This document shows positions 20,210 to 30,088 of a DNA stretch of 64,000 bases, in pieces (within the stretch, counting starts at the first letter, position 1; every line of letters starts with the position of its first letter). The position numbers and the translations under genes are program-made. The stretch comes from Pseudomonas viridiflava (GTDB taxonomy: Bacteria > Pseudomonadota > Gammaproteobacteria > Pseudomonadales > Pseudomonadaceae): contig NZ_LKEH01000043.1 in the NCBI RefSeq assembly GCF_001642795.1, positions 303,246 through 367,245 on the forward strand. Reading direction: 5' to 3'. The notes beneath the pieces are model-generated. The model made no database searches and was not told the origin of the DNA. It worked only from the letters and a program-made list of their open reading frames with translations.

Positions 20210-21246
20210 CGGAAATCACCGTCCATGACTACATTTTTTATGTGAAGGCAGCCGTGCACCGATCACTCAGGCAGGTGCCAGATCCCGACGGGCAGGCCGG
20301 AATGGGTTCAGCTATTCAGATCGAGCGATCAGGGGGAAGGTGCAGCGCGTGCCCGCGGGATCAATGTGCTGTCGTGCGCGGACACAGATTGAACAGCGAA
20401 TGAGGGCAGACCTGCAGGAGACGCGTGAAAGCGTGGCTCGCGGGCAGCTGAGGTACGGGAAGGGTCTGTGGCGAGGTTGGTCGCGAAAGCCCTGAAGCTG
20501 GAGAATGCATACCGCGTGACCACTTGAAACCTCATCTTTCGTTTGAGGGTCAACGACGGGGAATGGCCTGCGCAGGGGTGTCAGCGCCTGGGTTGTCCCG
20601 ATCGGCTGAGATTGCCCGGCTTGTAGTCATGGCAATCCTTGGCCCGGGTTCGTGACCCGGAGCGCTGGCGATAATAACCATGGATTTAAACGCGAAAGCA
20701 AACAAAAAGTGACAAATTCGAAAGTCTTCACAACATTACCCGTTAGATGGGTAACAGACATAAGCGTGGCGATTAAGTGAACTAAGCGGTTCAGAAAAAT
20801 GATGGCAAAACGCCCCGGACTTACGTGATTCACCCACTTTCACAACACCACCGTCAAGTGCGTTGGAGCGGCTCACCTCATCATTCTTCGTTTTAACTTC
20901 AGGCGATGCAAAGCGCATAGACCATCGCATCAATATTGTCCAACAAAAGGACAAGACGCCTGAGACCCGCATTAACGCCCGTTCAATTTGCAAACATGCA
21001 GCGAACGAGTTACGGGAAGCAAGTGCAACTAAAACGCCATCACTCCAACCTCTCCACCTGATCCGAGACGTGGAAATTCGTTCAATAATTCAAGGGCCTA
21101 TCACGATAAAAAATAATCCCTGATGCGTTATTCATATATAAAAAAACTTGTATCCATTCTGAAACAATTCTGTTGCCAAGCGAGTAAGTGCGGACTATGT
21201 TCTTACGGCGCTCGATAGGGAGCTAATCAGTTTAAGGTGTGCATGG
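20210..21246. other. Intergenic region between divergent NRPS operon and autotransporter
   Basis: About 1 kb without a convincing gene. Small ORFs occur on both strands but none has a recognisable domain or a good ribosome site. The part from about 20680 to 21246 is clearly more AT-rich than its surroundings and must hold promoters for the divergent flanking genes. No operator that I could name was seen. Confidence 0.6.
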
Positions 21247-24200
21247 ATGCAAAAGTCGAAAGCCGTCAGTGCTGTCCGTTATTCTATTAAACCTGCTGCA
21301 ACAGGCGCTCTTTGCGCACTTTCCTTCACGTTTGGCTGTTCTGCCTACGCCGACTACGTCGAACAAGGCAGGTTGGGCGATGCTGCCAGTTGGCGGTCTG
21401 CCGAGTTCCAGAGCGACTGGGGACTTGGCCGTATTCAGGCCGAACAAGCGTACGCGGCAGGCATCACTGGCGCAGGCGTGAAAATCGGTGCGCTGGACTC
21501 CGGTTTCGACCCTTCCCACCCCGAAGCCAGTCCGTCGCGTTTTCACGCAGTGACCGCCAGCGGCACCTATGTCGATGGGTCGCCGTTCAGCGTTACCGGT
21601 GCCATCAACCCGAACAACGACACACACGGTACTCACGTAACCGGCACCATGGGCGCAGCCCGCGATGGCATCGGTGTGCATGGCGTGGCATACAACGCGC
21701 AGGTCTACGTCGGCAACACCAACAAGAACGACAGTTTTCTGTTCGGCCCGAGCCCGGACCCGCTATATTTCAGAGCGGTGTATGGCGCGCTGGCCGATGC
21801 CGGTGTGCGCGCCATCAACAACAGCTGGGGCAGCCAGCCCTCTGACGTGACCTACGCCACCTACGATGGCATGCGCGCCGCCTATGCCCAGCACTACAAC
21901 CGCGGCACCTGGCTCGACGAAGCAGCCAACGTCTCGCGCAAGGGCGTGATCAATGTGTTCAGCGCAGGCAACAGCGGTTATGCCAATGCCAGCGTGCGGG
22001 CCTCGCTACCGTATTTTCAACCTGATCTGGAAGGTCACTGGCTCGCCGTGTCGGGCCTGGACGACACCAACGGTCAACGTTACAACCAGTGCGGCATCTC
22101 CAAATACTGGTGCATCACCACACCCGGACGCCTGATCAACGGCACCGTGCCGGGCGGTGGTTATGGGATCAAGTCCGGTACGTCGATGTCTGCGCCGCAC
22201 GCCACAGGTGCGCTCGCGCTGGTGATGGAACGCTTCCCCTACATGAACAACGAGCAGGCGCTGCAGGTGCTGTTGACCACGGCGACCCAACTGGACGGTT
22301 CGGTCACCCAGGCACCCAATGGCAACGTGGGCTGGGGCGTGGCCAATCTGGAGCGGGCCATGCGCGGGCCGGGTCAGTTGCTCGGCACCTTCGATGCGAC
22401 GCTGGGCGCAGGCCAGACCGATACCTGGAGCAACGACATTTCCGATCAGGCGCTGATCCAGCGTCAGGCCGAAGACCGTACCGAGCAAGCCACATGGCAA
22501 CAGACGCTGGTCAGTAAAGGCTGGCAGAACGGCGTGGCCAGAACCGCCAGTCAGCAGGACCAGACCGATTATGCCGTCGGCACCGCACGGGCGGCCGCCG
22601 CTGCACAGCGCCAGTACCAGGGCAGCCTGATCAAGTCCGGCGCAGGCCGGCTGATTCTCGACGGTGCCAACACGTATCGGGGTGACACGCTGGTCAATGG
22701 CGGAGTGCTGTCAGTCAACGGCTCGCTGACCTCTGCCGTGCAGGTCAATGCTGGCGGCACATTGGGAGGTAACGGTCAGATCGGCGGGCTGACGGCTCGC
22801 AGCGGCGGCAGCGTTGCGCCGGGCAATTCCATGGGCACCTTGCAGGTCAACGGCGACGCGGTTTTCGAGCCGGGATCGACTTACGCGGTCGAGCTTTCGC
22901 CGACAGCCAGCGACCGTATCGTTGCCACCGGCAGTGCGAATGTGTCAGGCGCCAACATGACGCTGGCGCTGGATGAAACGCCCATCGCTCTGAGCGCCAC
23001 CTCCGGCCAAACGCTGGAAGGTCGTCAGTTCAATGTGTTGCAGGCTGCCAACGGCGTCAGCGGCCAGTTTGGCAGTGTGTCGTCCAGCTATGCGTTTCTG
23101 GGTGGCCGACTCGATTATGCCGCCACCGGCATCGCTCTGAATATCGAACGCACCGCCGCGTTCGACAGCGTCGCGCAGACGCCCAATCAGGCCGCAGTTG
23201 CCACGACTGCCGAGCAACTGGGCGCCGGAAACGCCGTTTACGAGAACCTGCTGCTCTCCCCCACTGCCGCGTCGGCACGCAACAGCTTCCAGCAGTTGTC
23301 CGGCGAGATTTACCCGGCGATCGCCACGGTGCTGATCAACGACAGTCGCCAGGTGCGTGATGCGGTTGGCGAGCGTCTGAACGCCAGCGTGTTCGGCACT
23401 GACGGCAACACCCCGGCGCAGGACAATGTATGGCTCAAGGCGCTGGGCGCATGGGGCAAGACCGATTCACGCGATGACACCGCTGGCTATACGACGTCTA
23501 TTGGCGGTCTGCTGGCCGGTGTCGATGGCAACGTGGCCGACGACACCCGCCTGGGTCTGGTCGCAGGCTACAGCGACAGCTCGCTGAACATGGGTTCGGG
23601 CACACATTCACGTGCCTCGGTCGACAGCTACCATCTGGGCGCTTATGTCGGCCATGAAATCGGCGCGCTGCGTCTGACACTGGGCAGCGCTTACAGCTGG
23701 CACCGTATCGATGCCAAGCGTGATGTTCAGGTCGGCGGCGCAAGTGGCCGTGAGAAGACAAAACACGATGCAGAGACTGCGCAGGTGTTCACGGAAGCTG
23801 CGTATCGCGTCCGCTTGCAGCCAGTGACGATTGAACCCTTCGCCAACCTTACCTACGTGCATCTGGCCACTGACGGCTTCACCGAAAAAGGCGACGCAGC
23901 CGCCTTGTCGGCAGGCCGCGATAAACGCGATGCCGTACTGAGCAAGCTCGGCGCACGCGCTTTGAAAACCATCTCCCTCACTGACCAGCAGAAACTCGAG
24001 CTGTCGGGCAGCCTCGGCTGGCAGCACAACCTGAGCGACACCGACTCGCAGCAACACCTGGCGTTCGCTTCCGGAGGCCCAAGCTTCGGTATCGAAAGCT
24101 CACCGCTGGTGCGCGATGCGGCACTGGTCGGCGCCCACGCCAGTCTGGCGTTGAGCAAGGACGCCCGGGTGAGTCTGGATTACAGCGGCCAACTGGCCAG

Positions 24201-24249
24201 TCGCGAAAAAAACCACGGTGTCGGGCTGAGCCTCAACTGGCAGTTCTGA
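21247..24249 (+). CDS. Subtilisin-type (S8) serine protease autotransporter
   Basis: A 1000-aa type Va secreted protease. The signal-peptide region (about 1-38, ending CSAYA) is followed by a subtilase domain with the triad motifs ALDSGFDPSHPE (Asp), NDTHGTHVTG (His) and SGTSMSAPHATG (Ser). A passenger-associated repeat (GAGRLILDGANTYRGDTLV) and a PGNSMGTLQV stretch lead to a C-terminal beta-barrel of about 280 residues ending in GVGLSLNWQF, with the terminal aromatic typical of outer membrane proteins. AAGGTG lies about eight bases before the chosen ATG. It is a tandem paralogue of the next gene. The substrate is unknown; family members process surface proteins or act extracellularly. Confidence 0.92.
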   Translation: MQKSKAVSAVRYSIKPAATGALCALSFTFGCSAYADYVEQGRLGDAASWRSAEFQSDWGLGRIQAEQAYAAGITGAGVKIGALDSGFDPSHPEASPSRFHAVTASGTYVDGSPFSVTGAINPNNDTHGTHVTGTMGAARDGIGVHGVAYNAQVYVGNTNKNDSFLFGPSPDPLYFRAVYGALADAGVRAINNSWGSQPSDVTYATYDGMRAAYAQHYNRGTWLDEAANVSRKGVINVFSAGNSGYANASVRASLPYFQPDLEGHWLAVSGLDDTNGQRYNQCGISKYWCITTPGRLINGTVPGGGYGIKSGTSMSAPHATGALALVMERFPYMNNEQALQVLLTTATQLDGSVTQAPNGNVGWGVANLERAMRGPGQLLGTFDATLGAGQTDTWSNDISDQALIQRQAEDRTEQATWQQTLVSKGWQNGVARTASQQDQTDYAVGTARAAAAAQRQYQGSLIKSGAGRLILDGANTYRGDTLVNGGVLSVNGSLTSAVQVNAGGTLGGNGQIGGLTARSGGSVAPGNSMGTLQVNGDAVFEPGSTYAVELSPTASDRIVATGSANVSGANMTLALDETPIALSATSGQTLEGRQFNVLQAANGVSGQFGSVSSSYAFLGGRLDYAATGIALNIERTAAFDSVAQTPNQAAVATTAEQLGAGNAVYENLLLSPTAASARNSFQQLSGEIYPAIATVLINDSRQVRDAVGERLNASVFGTDGNTPAQDNVWLKALGAWGKTDSRDDTAGYTTSIGGLLAGVDGNVADDTRLGLVAGYSDSSLNMGSGTHSRASVDSYHLGAYVGHEIGALRLTLGSAYSWHRIDAKRDVQVGGASGREKTKHDAETAQVFTEAAYRVRLQPVTIEPFANLTYVHLATDGFTEKGDAAALSAGRDKRDAVLSKLGARALKTISLTDQQKLELSGSLGWQHNLSDTDSQQHLAFASGGPSFGIESSPLVRDAALVGAHASLALSKDARVSLDYSGQLASREKNHGVGLSLNWQF

Positions 24250-24284
24250 TTACCTAACGCCTCTCGCTTTAAAAAAGAACAACG

Positions 24285-24312
24285 CGCATGCACCTGCATG
24301 CGTGCGGGGTTT
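24285..24312 (+). terminator. Hairpin after first autotransporter, possible terminator
   Basis: CGCATGCA and TGCATGCG form a perfect 8-bp stem with a 2-base loop (24285-24302), followed by TGCGGGGTTTT. It lies between the two autotransporter genes. The T run is short, so termination may be partial. Confidence 0.45.
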
Positions 24313-24341
24313 TGTGTGCGTCAACTAAGGACGGTAGTTTC

Positions 24342-27300
24342 ATGAACGATGCGTTTATCACCCGACAGGCCTCTGTCACTTCCCTTCGTCAGTCCATCAG
24401 AGCGATCAACCGTGCCTCCTGCGGCGCACTGGCGGTCTACCTCGCGACCATGAGCGTTGCGCAGGCTGCGCCTTACGTGGAGGCCGGACAATCCGGCAAT
24501 GCCGCCAGCTGGCGCAGTGCCGAATTCAACGCAGACTGGGGACTGGGCGCTATCAATGCCGATCAGGCCTATGCGGCGGGCTACACCGGCAAGGACATCA
24601 AGCTGGGCATTTTCGACCAGCCGGTGTACGCCGCTCACCCGGAGTTCTCAGGCACCGGCAAGGTCATCAATCTGGTCACCAGCGGCATCCGCGAATACAC
24701 CGACCCGTATATTCCGGTGAAGGCTGGCGATGCGTTTCGCTACGACGGCGCACCGACCCTGGACTCCGGAGGCAAACTGGGTAACCACGGTACGCACGTC
24801 GGCGGAATTGCGGGCGGCAGCCGCGATGGCGGGCCCATGCATGGCGTAGCCTTCAACGCACAGATCATCAGCGCCGACAATGGCGACCCGGGTCCCGAAG
24901 ACGGCATCGTGCTCGGCAACGACGGCGCGGTCTACCAGGCCGGCTGGAATGCTCTGGTCGCCAGCGGCGCTCGTGTGATCAACAACAGCTGGGGCATCGG
25001 CATTACTGACCGCTTCGACCAGGGTGGAAAGGATCCCGCGTTTCCACATTTCACTGTGCAGGACGCACAACTGCAGTTCGACCAGATCCGTCAGATCCTC
25101 GGCACGCGTCCGGGCGGCGCCTATCAGGGCGCAATCGATGCAGCACGCAGCGGCGTGGTGACGATCTTCGCAGCGGGCAACGATTACAACCTGAACAACC
25201 CCGACGCCATGGCCGGGCTTGGCTACTTTGTGCCGGAGATCGCGCCGAACTGGTTGACGGTCGCAGCGCTGCAGGTGAATCCGAACGCCGCCGCTGCGGT
25301 GAGTACGCCCTATACGCTCAGCACCTTCTCGTCACGCTGCGGCTACACCGCCAGCTTCTGCGTCTCGGCACCGGGCACGCGCATTTTCAGTTCGGTGATC
25401 AACGGCAACAGCCTTGAAAACCTGACCACCGATTGGGCCAACAAGAATGGCACCTCCATGGCGGCCCCGCACGTGGCGGGCAGCATCGCCGTACTGATGG
25501 AGCGCTTCCCTTACATGACCGGCGCACAGGTGGCCGACGTACTGAAAACCACCGCCACCGACCTCGGCGCGCCGGGCATCGACGCGCTGTACGGTTGGGG
25601 CATGATCAACCTGGGCAAGGCAGTCAACGGCCCGAGCATGCTGGTGACCGAGGCGGATATTCCAGCCGAATTCCGTATCGACGGCGCTTACGGCGACAGT
25701 CAGTTCGTCGTCGATCTTCCCGGCATCGGCGCCGTGGTCGATGCAGGCAAACCCACCCAGCGCACCTGCAGCGGACCGCAATGCGGGCTGGATGTCTGGA
25801 GCAACAATATTTCCGGGCATGGCGGCCTGACCAAACAAGGTATCGGCACGCTGATGCTGACCGGCGCCAACACCTACAGCGGGCCAACGCTGGTCAATCA
25901 GGGTCGCCTGGCCATCAACGGCTCGCTGGCATCGGCGGTGACCGTCAATGACAGCGGCGTACTGGGCGGCAATGGCAGCGTCGGCGCACTGACCGCAAAT
26001 CGTGGCGGTACGGTCGCGCCGGGCAACTCGATCGGCACGCTACAAGTCGCGGGCAATCTGCTGCTGGCACCGGGCTCCACCTACTCGGTGGAACTGTCCC
26101 CGGCTGGCAGCGACCGACTCGTGGTCGGCGGTCAGGCTACGGTCACCGGTGCAACCATGGCATTGGCACTGGAGACCGACCCGTCACTGTTGAGCAGCAG
26201 CCAGACCAACAGCATCCTCAACCGGCCGTTCGATGTGCTGCAGGCTGCTGGCGGTGTTCAGGGTCAGTTTGGTTCGGTCCTGACCAACACTGCGTTTCTG
26301 AGCGGAAACCTGGCCTATACCGGCACGGGTATCACCCTGGCCGTCGAGCGTAACGGAAACAGCTTCGCCAGCGTGGCACAGACGTCCAATCAGCGCAGCG
26401 TTGCCTCGGCCATCGAGCAATTGGGCGCCGGAAACGCGGTGTACGAGAGCGTGGCGTTGAGCCCTGACACAAGCACAGCGCGTCGCGCTTTCACGCAACT
26501 GTCGGGTGAAGTGCATCCGGCCATCGCGACCCAACTGATCAATGACAGTCGTCAGTTGCGTGATGCCGTGGGTGATCGTCTGCGGGTCGCGGGCCTGTAC
26601 GACCAGCCTGCACCGGGCAGCGATGACAACAATGTCTGGGTCAAGGCACTGGGCGCCTGGGGCAAGAACAGCGGCAGCAGCGACGGTGCCAGCCCGACGT
26701 CATCACTGGGCGGCTTGCTCGCGGGCGTCGACGGTCTTATCAGCGAGCACACGCGACTGGGCGCAATGGCCGGTTACAGCGATACGTCGTTGAGCCTGGG
26801 CGATGACACCCATTCCCGGGCATCGGCTGACAGCTACCATCTGGGTGCGTATATCGGGCACGAACAGGGTGCAATGCGTCTGACAGCGGGCGCGTCCCAC
26901 AGCTGGCACCGGATCGACGTGAAGCGTGATCTGCAATTCGGTCCTTTCTCGGACCGTCAGAAGGTCAAGCGTGATGCGCAGTCCACTCAGGTCTTCACCG
27001 AAGCGGCGTATCGTCTGAACCTGCAACCGCTGGCCCTGGAGCCGTTCGCCAACCTGGCTTATGTGCACCTGGACAGCGACAGCTTCACCGAGAAAGGCGG
27101 TGCCACCGCACTCAAGGGCGGTGACGATACGCGCGACACCGTGCTGTCCACGCTGGGTGTGCGCGCAGGCAACCGCTTCAACCTCAACGACACGCAGAAG
27201 CTGGACGTCTCGGCAACACTGGGCTGGCAGCACAACCTGAACGACACCTCGTCCGATCAACATCTGTCGTTCGCCAGTGGCGTGAACACCTTCGCGGTGC

Positions 27301-27455
27301 AAAGCGTTTCGATGGACCGTGACGCTGCGGTCGTCGGTGCCCGCGCAAGTCTCGCACTGGGCAAGGATGCGCGGGTCAACCTGGACTACAACGGCCTGCT
27401 GGGTTCGCGTGACAAGACTCATGGCGTGGGCTTGTCGCTGGACTGGCAGTTCTGA
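24342..27455 (+). CDS. Second subtilisin-type serine protease autotransporter
   Basis: With the start at ATG 24342, after an AAGGACGG ribosome site, the product is 1037 aa. An upstream in-frame ATG at 24288 lies in the inter-gene hairpin and has no good ribosome site. The layout is the same as the preceding gene: a long signal region ending VAQA, S8 protease domain, PATR-type repeat (GIGTLMLTGANTYSGPTLV) and autotransporter barrel ending GVGLSLDWQF. His and Ser motifs are intact (NHGTHVGG, NGTSMAAPHVAGS). The Asp motif is atypical: IFDQPVY in place of the usual D-T/S-G, although the aspartate is retained. The two genes are close throughout the barrel, indicating tandem duplication and passenger divergence. 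Confidence 0.92.
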   Translation: MNDAFITRQASVTSLRQSIRAINRASCGALAVYLATMSVAQAAPYVEAGQSGNAASWRSAEFNADWGLGAINADQAYAAGYTGKDIKLGIFDQPVYAAHPEFSGTGKVINLVTSGIREYTDPYIPVKAGDAFRYDGAPTLDSGGKLGNHGTHVGGIAGGSRDGGPMHGVAFNAQIISADNGDPGPEDGIVLGNDGAVYQAGWNALVASGARVINNSWGIGITDRFDQGGKDPAFPHFTVQDAQLQFDQIRQILGTRPGGAYQGAIDAARSGVVTIFAAGNDYNLNNPDAMAGLGYFVPEIAPNWLTVAALQVNPNAAAAVSTPYTLSTFSSRCGYTASFCVSAPGTRIFSSVINGNSLENLTTDWANKNGTSMAAPHVAGSIAVLMERFPYMTGAQVADVLKTTATDLGAPGIDALYGWGMINLGKAVNGPSMLVTEADIPAEFRIDGAYGDSQFVVDLPGIGAVVDAGKPTQRTCSGPQCGLDVWSNNISGHGGLTKQGIGTLMLTGANTYSGPTLVNQGRLAINGSLASAVTVNDSGVLGGNGSVGALTANRGGTVAPGNSIGTLQVAGNLLLAPGSTYSVELSPAGSDRLVVGGQATVTGATMALALETDPSLLSSSQTNSILNRPFDVLQAAGGVQGQFGSVLTNTAFLSGNLAYTGTGITLAVERNGNSFASVAQTSNQRSVASAIEQLGAGNAVYESVALSPDTSTARRAFTQLSGEVHPAIATQLINDSRQLRDAVGDRLRVAGLYDQPAPGSDDNNVWVKALGAWGKNSGSSDGASPTSSLGGLLAGVDGLISEHTRLGAMAGYSDTSLSLGDDTHSRASADSYHLGAYIGHEQGAMRLTAGASHSWHRIDVKRDLQFGPFSDRQKVKRDAQSTQVFTEAAYRLNLQPLALEPFANLAYVHLDSDSFTEKGGATALKGGDDTRDTVLSTLGVRAGNRFNLNDTQKLDVSATLGWQHNLNDTSSDQHLSFASGVNTFAVQSVSMDRDAAVVGARASLALGKDARVNLDYNGLLGSRDKTHGVGLSLDWQF

Positions 27456-27506
27456 TTGATGCCTGGCTCATGAGGCACATCGTGAGGTTGTGAAACAACG
27501 CTACCT

Positions 27507-27596
27507 CCGTGGGAGGCGGCTTGCCGGCGATGCAGTCGACGCGGTTTGTCAGAAAAATCGCGTCATCGTTCATCGCCGGCAAGCCGCCTCCCACGG
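27507..27596. repeat. REP-type inverted pair
   Basis: Two 26-bp arms (27507-27532 and 27571-27596) containing GTGGGAGGCGGCTTGCC are perfect inverted copies separated by 38 bp. They lie between the autotransporter and the TonB receptor. Related single copies of the arm occur near 40532 and 55438. This resembles Pseudomonas REP sequences arranged as a REPIN. Confidence 0.8.
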
Positions 27597-27837
27597 TCCG
27601 GTTTTTGCTGCGCGACTGTGCTGCGTCGAATACGTGATGGGGCCTCCCCGACCCGCGATAACTCAGCTTATGTATCACACAGTCTGAATCCCACCCGCTG
27701 CTCGTTACCCCCTCCTTTTTCCTCGAAACGCCCATCAGCCTTGATTATTCGCCCGACCAGGAAATGTGAAAATTTTGTTAAGTATTTGTCCACGTAGGCT
27801 TTTTCCCACAGAAACAATCTGTCACACTAACGCGAAT

Positions 27838-27856
27838 CGTTCTTATCAACATTATC
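27838..27856 (-). promoter_or_regulatory. Putative Fur box upstream of TonB receptor
   Basis: Read on the minus strand, the 19-mer begins GATAATGTTGATAAGAAC and matches the hexamer pattern of the Fur consensus GATAATGATAATCATTATC in its first half and only partly in the second. Its place just upstream of a siderophore-receptor-like gene supports iron control. It abuts the upstream candidate start at 27857, which favours the downstream start at 27893. Confidence 0.5.
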
Positions 27857-27892
27857 ATGCGGCCACGGAAGGCGTTCAGGGAGTGTCAGGTC

Positions 27893-30055
27893 ATGTCGGG
27901 CCAGCAACTGCAAAGCCGTTTTCGTTTCACGCCATGCCTGTTGGCCATCGGCATCGGGATAGCGACCTCTCAGGTGGTTTTCGCCGCAGAAACTCAACCT
28001 GCGCAAGCGACCGGCACGCTGGAACTGGGGGCTACCGAAATCAGCGATGACCGTCTGGGCACGACCACCGAAGGCTCCGGCTCCTACACCACCGGTGTCA
28101 TGCAGACGGCCACCAAACTGCCCCTGAGCATGCGCGAAACGCCACAAGCAGTGACGGTCATCACCCGCCAGCGCATGGACGACCAGGCCATGACCAGCGT
28201 CAACGACGTGGTCAGGAATACGCCCGGTCTGTTCCTCAGCCAGGCCAGCGGACCGGGCCGACAGACCTACACGTCCCGCGGCTTCGACATCGACAACATC
28301 ATGTACGACGGCATCCCCGCCTCTTACTCAGGCTTCACGGCAGGCGTGCAGCCGAATCTGGCGATGTTCGACCGCGTCGAAGTGATTCGCGGCGCCACCG
28401 GTCTGATCACCGGCGCTGGCAATCCGTCGGCAGCCATCAATATGGTGCGCAAGCGTCCGACGGCAGAGCCACAAGTCACGCTCACCGGCAGTGCCGGGAC
28501 CTGGGACAACTATCGCGGCGAGTTCGATGCATCGAGCAAGCTGAACGACAGCGGCACCCTGCGCGGCCGCGTGGTTGGTTCCTATCAGGACGCCAACAGT
28601 TTTCGCGACAAGGAAGAGAGTGATCACGGCCTGTTTTACGGCGTGGTCGAAGCTGATCTGAGCGACGCCACAACCGCCACGCTGGGCTATTCGCGTCAGG
28701 AAGACGAAACCAACTTCTTTTGGGGCGGCCTGCCGCTGGGCACCGATGGTCACCACCTGGACCTGCCCCGCTCCACCTACCCCGGCTCCGACTGGGAAAA
28801 GAAGAAACTGCAGATCGATACGGTCTTTGCCGAACTGGAACACCGTTTCGACAACGACTGGAAACTGCACCTGGCCGGCACCGCTTCTTCGCTGGACGCC
28901 CTGTTCTCGGGTACCTACCTGTCGCGCTACAACGGCCCGCTGGAGACCACAGCCTATCAGTCGCGCCCCGAGGAAAAACAGACCGCTTTCGATGCCTTCG
29001 CCAGCGGCCCTTTCCAGGCTCTGGGCCGCACCCACGAACTGGTCGTTGGCGCCAGTCGGCGCGTCTATGACAAGGACAGCAAGGAATACAGCCCCTACGA
29101 CACTGGCCTGCCGATTGCCGCGCCGAAGCCGAACTTCGTACGTGACGGCAACCTGCACAGCGTCGCCACGCAGGAAGGCGTCTACCTCACCACACGTCTG
29201 AGTCTGGCCGATCCATTGACGATGATTCTCGGCGGACGCCTCGATTGGTACGACTACGATGATCGCACCGGCGATGGCGACTACAAGGTCACAAAAAACG
29301 TGACGCGGTATGGCGGCCTGATCTACAAACTGGACGACACCTACTCGGTGTATGCCAGCTACACCGACATCTTCCAGCCACAGAGTTACCAGGACTTGTC
29401 CGGCGCGCAGCTCAAGCCCGTCGTCGGCGAGAACTATGAAGTCGGCATCAAGGGCGAGTACTTCAACGGCGCCCTCAACGCCAGCCTGGCGGTATTCCGC
29501 ACCGACCAGACCAATCTCGGAACCCAGACCTCGACTCAGGCAGGCTGCCCGGTGCTCACCTGCTACGACGCGTCAGGCCTGGTGCGCAGTCAGGGTATCG
29601 ACATGGAGCTGCAGGGCGCACTGACCGAGAACTGGCAGGTGGGCGCTGGCTACACCTTTACCCGCGCCCATTACGTGAAGGATGCCGACCCGGCGAACAA
29701 GAACCAGCGCTTCGACACCGACACGCCTGAACACCTGTTCAAGGTGTCGACGATGTACCGCTTTCAAGGCCCGCTGGAGAGACTGCGCGTGGGTGGCAAC
29801 GTCTACTGGCAGAGCCGCATGTACAACGACATCGCCCTCACCGACGGCAGCTATCGTCTGGAACAGGGCAGCTACGCCGTCGCCGACCTGATGGCCGGTT
29901 ATCAGGTCAACAAGCATCTGGACCTGCAACTGAACGCCAACAACGTGTTCGACCGGGTCTACTACGCGGCGATTGGTACCAGTTCGGTGTGGGGTTCAAC
30001 CGACACCTATGGCGATCCGCGCAACTTCACGTTGACGGCCAAATACACGTTCTGA
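27893..30055 (+). CDS. TonB-dependent siderophore receptor (outer membrane)
   Basis: About 720 aa from ATG 27893 (GGGAG nine bases upstream); the ATG at 27857 would add 12 residues but abuts the Fur-like box. A signal peptide ending VVFA is followed by a plug domain (RETPQAVTVITRQRMDD, then the VEVIRGATGLITGAGNPSAAINMVRKRP stretch), as in ferric-siderophore receptors of the FpvA/FhuE type, and a 22-strand barrel ending FTLTAKYTF. No extended N-terminal signalling domain is evident, so it is probably not an ECF-coupled transducer. Its ligand may be a hydroxamate or pyoverdine-like siderophore. The nearby NRPS product is a possible but unproven ligand. Confidence 0.9.
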   Translation: MSGQQLQSRFRFTPCLLAIGIGIATSQVVFAAETQPAQATGTLELGATEISDDRLGTTTEGSGSYTTGVMQTATKLPLSMRETPQAVTVITRQRMDDQAMTSVNDVVRNTPGLFLSQASGPGRQTYTSRGFDIDNIMYDGIPASYSGFTAGVQPNLAMFDRVEVIRGATGLITGAGNPSAAINMVRKRPTAEPQVTLTGSAGTWDNYRGEFDASSKLNDSGTLRGRVVGSYQDANSFRDKEESDHGLFYGVVEADLSDATTATLGYSRQEDETNFFWGGLPLGTDGHHLDLPRSTYPGSDWEKKKLQIDTVFAELEHRFDNDWKLHLAGTASSLDALFSGTYLSRYNGPLETTAYQSRPEEKQTAFDAFASGPFQALGRTHELVVGASRRVYDKDSKEYSPYDTGLPIAAPKPNFVRDGNLHSVATQEGVYLTTRLSLADPLTMILGGRLDWYDYDDRTGDGDYKVTKNVTRYGGLIYKLDDTYSVYASYTDIFQPQSYQDLSGAQLKPVVGENYEVGIKGEYFNGALNASLAVFRTDQTNLGTQTSTQAGCPVLTCYDASGLVRSQGIDMELQGALTENWQVGAGYTFTRAHYVKDADPANKNQRFDTDTPEHLFKVSTMYRFQGPLERLRVGGNVYWQSRMYNDIALTDGSYRLEQGSYAVADLMAGYQVNKHLDLQLNANNVFDRVYYAAIGTSSVWGSTDTYGDPRNFTLTAKYTF

Positions 30056-30088
30056 TTCACCCTGTTCCGGGCGGCCATGGATGGCCCA

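Noticed and set aside
20210..20400. Frameshifted first half of the missing condensation domain
   Set aside because: No HHxxxDG or other C1-C3 motif was seen in any minus-strand frame upstream of the start.
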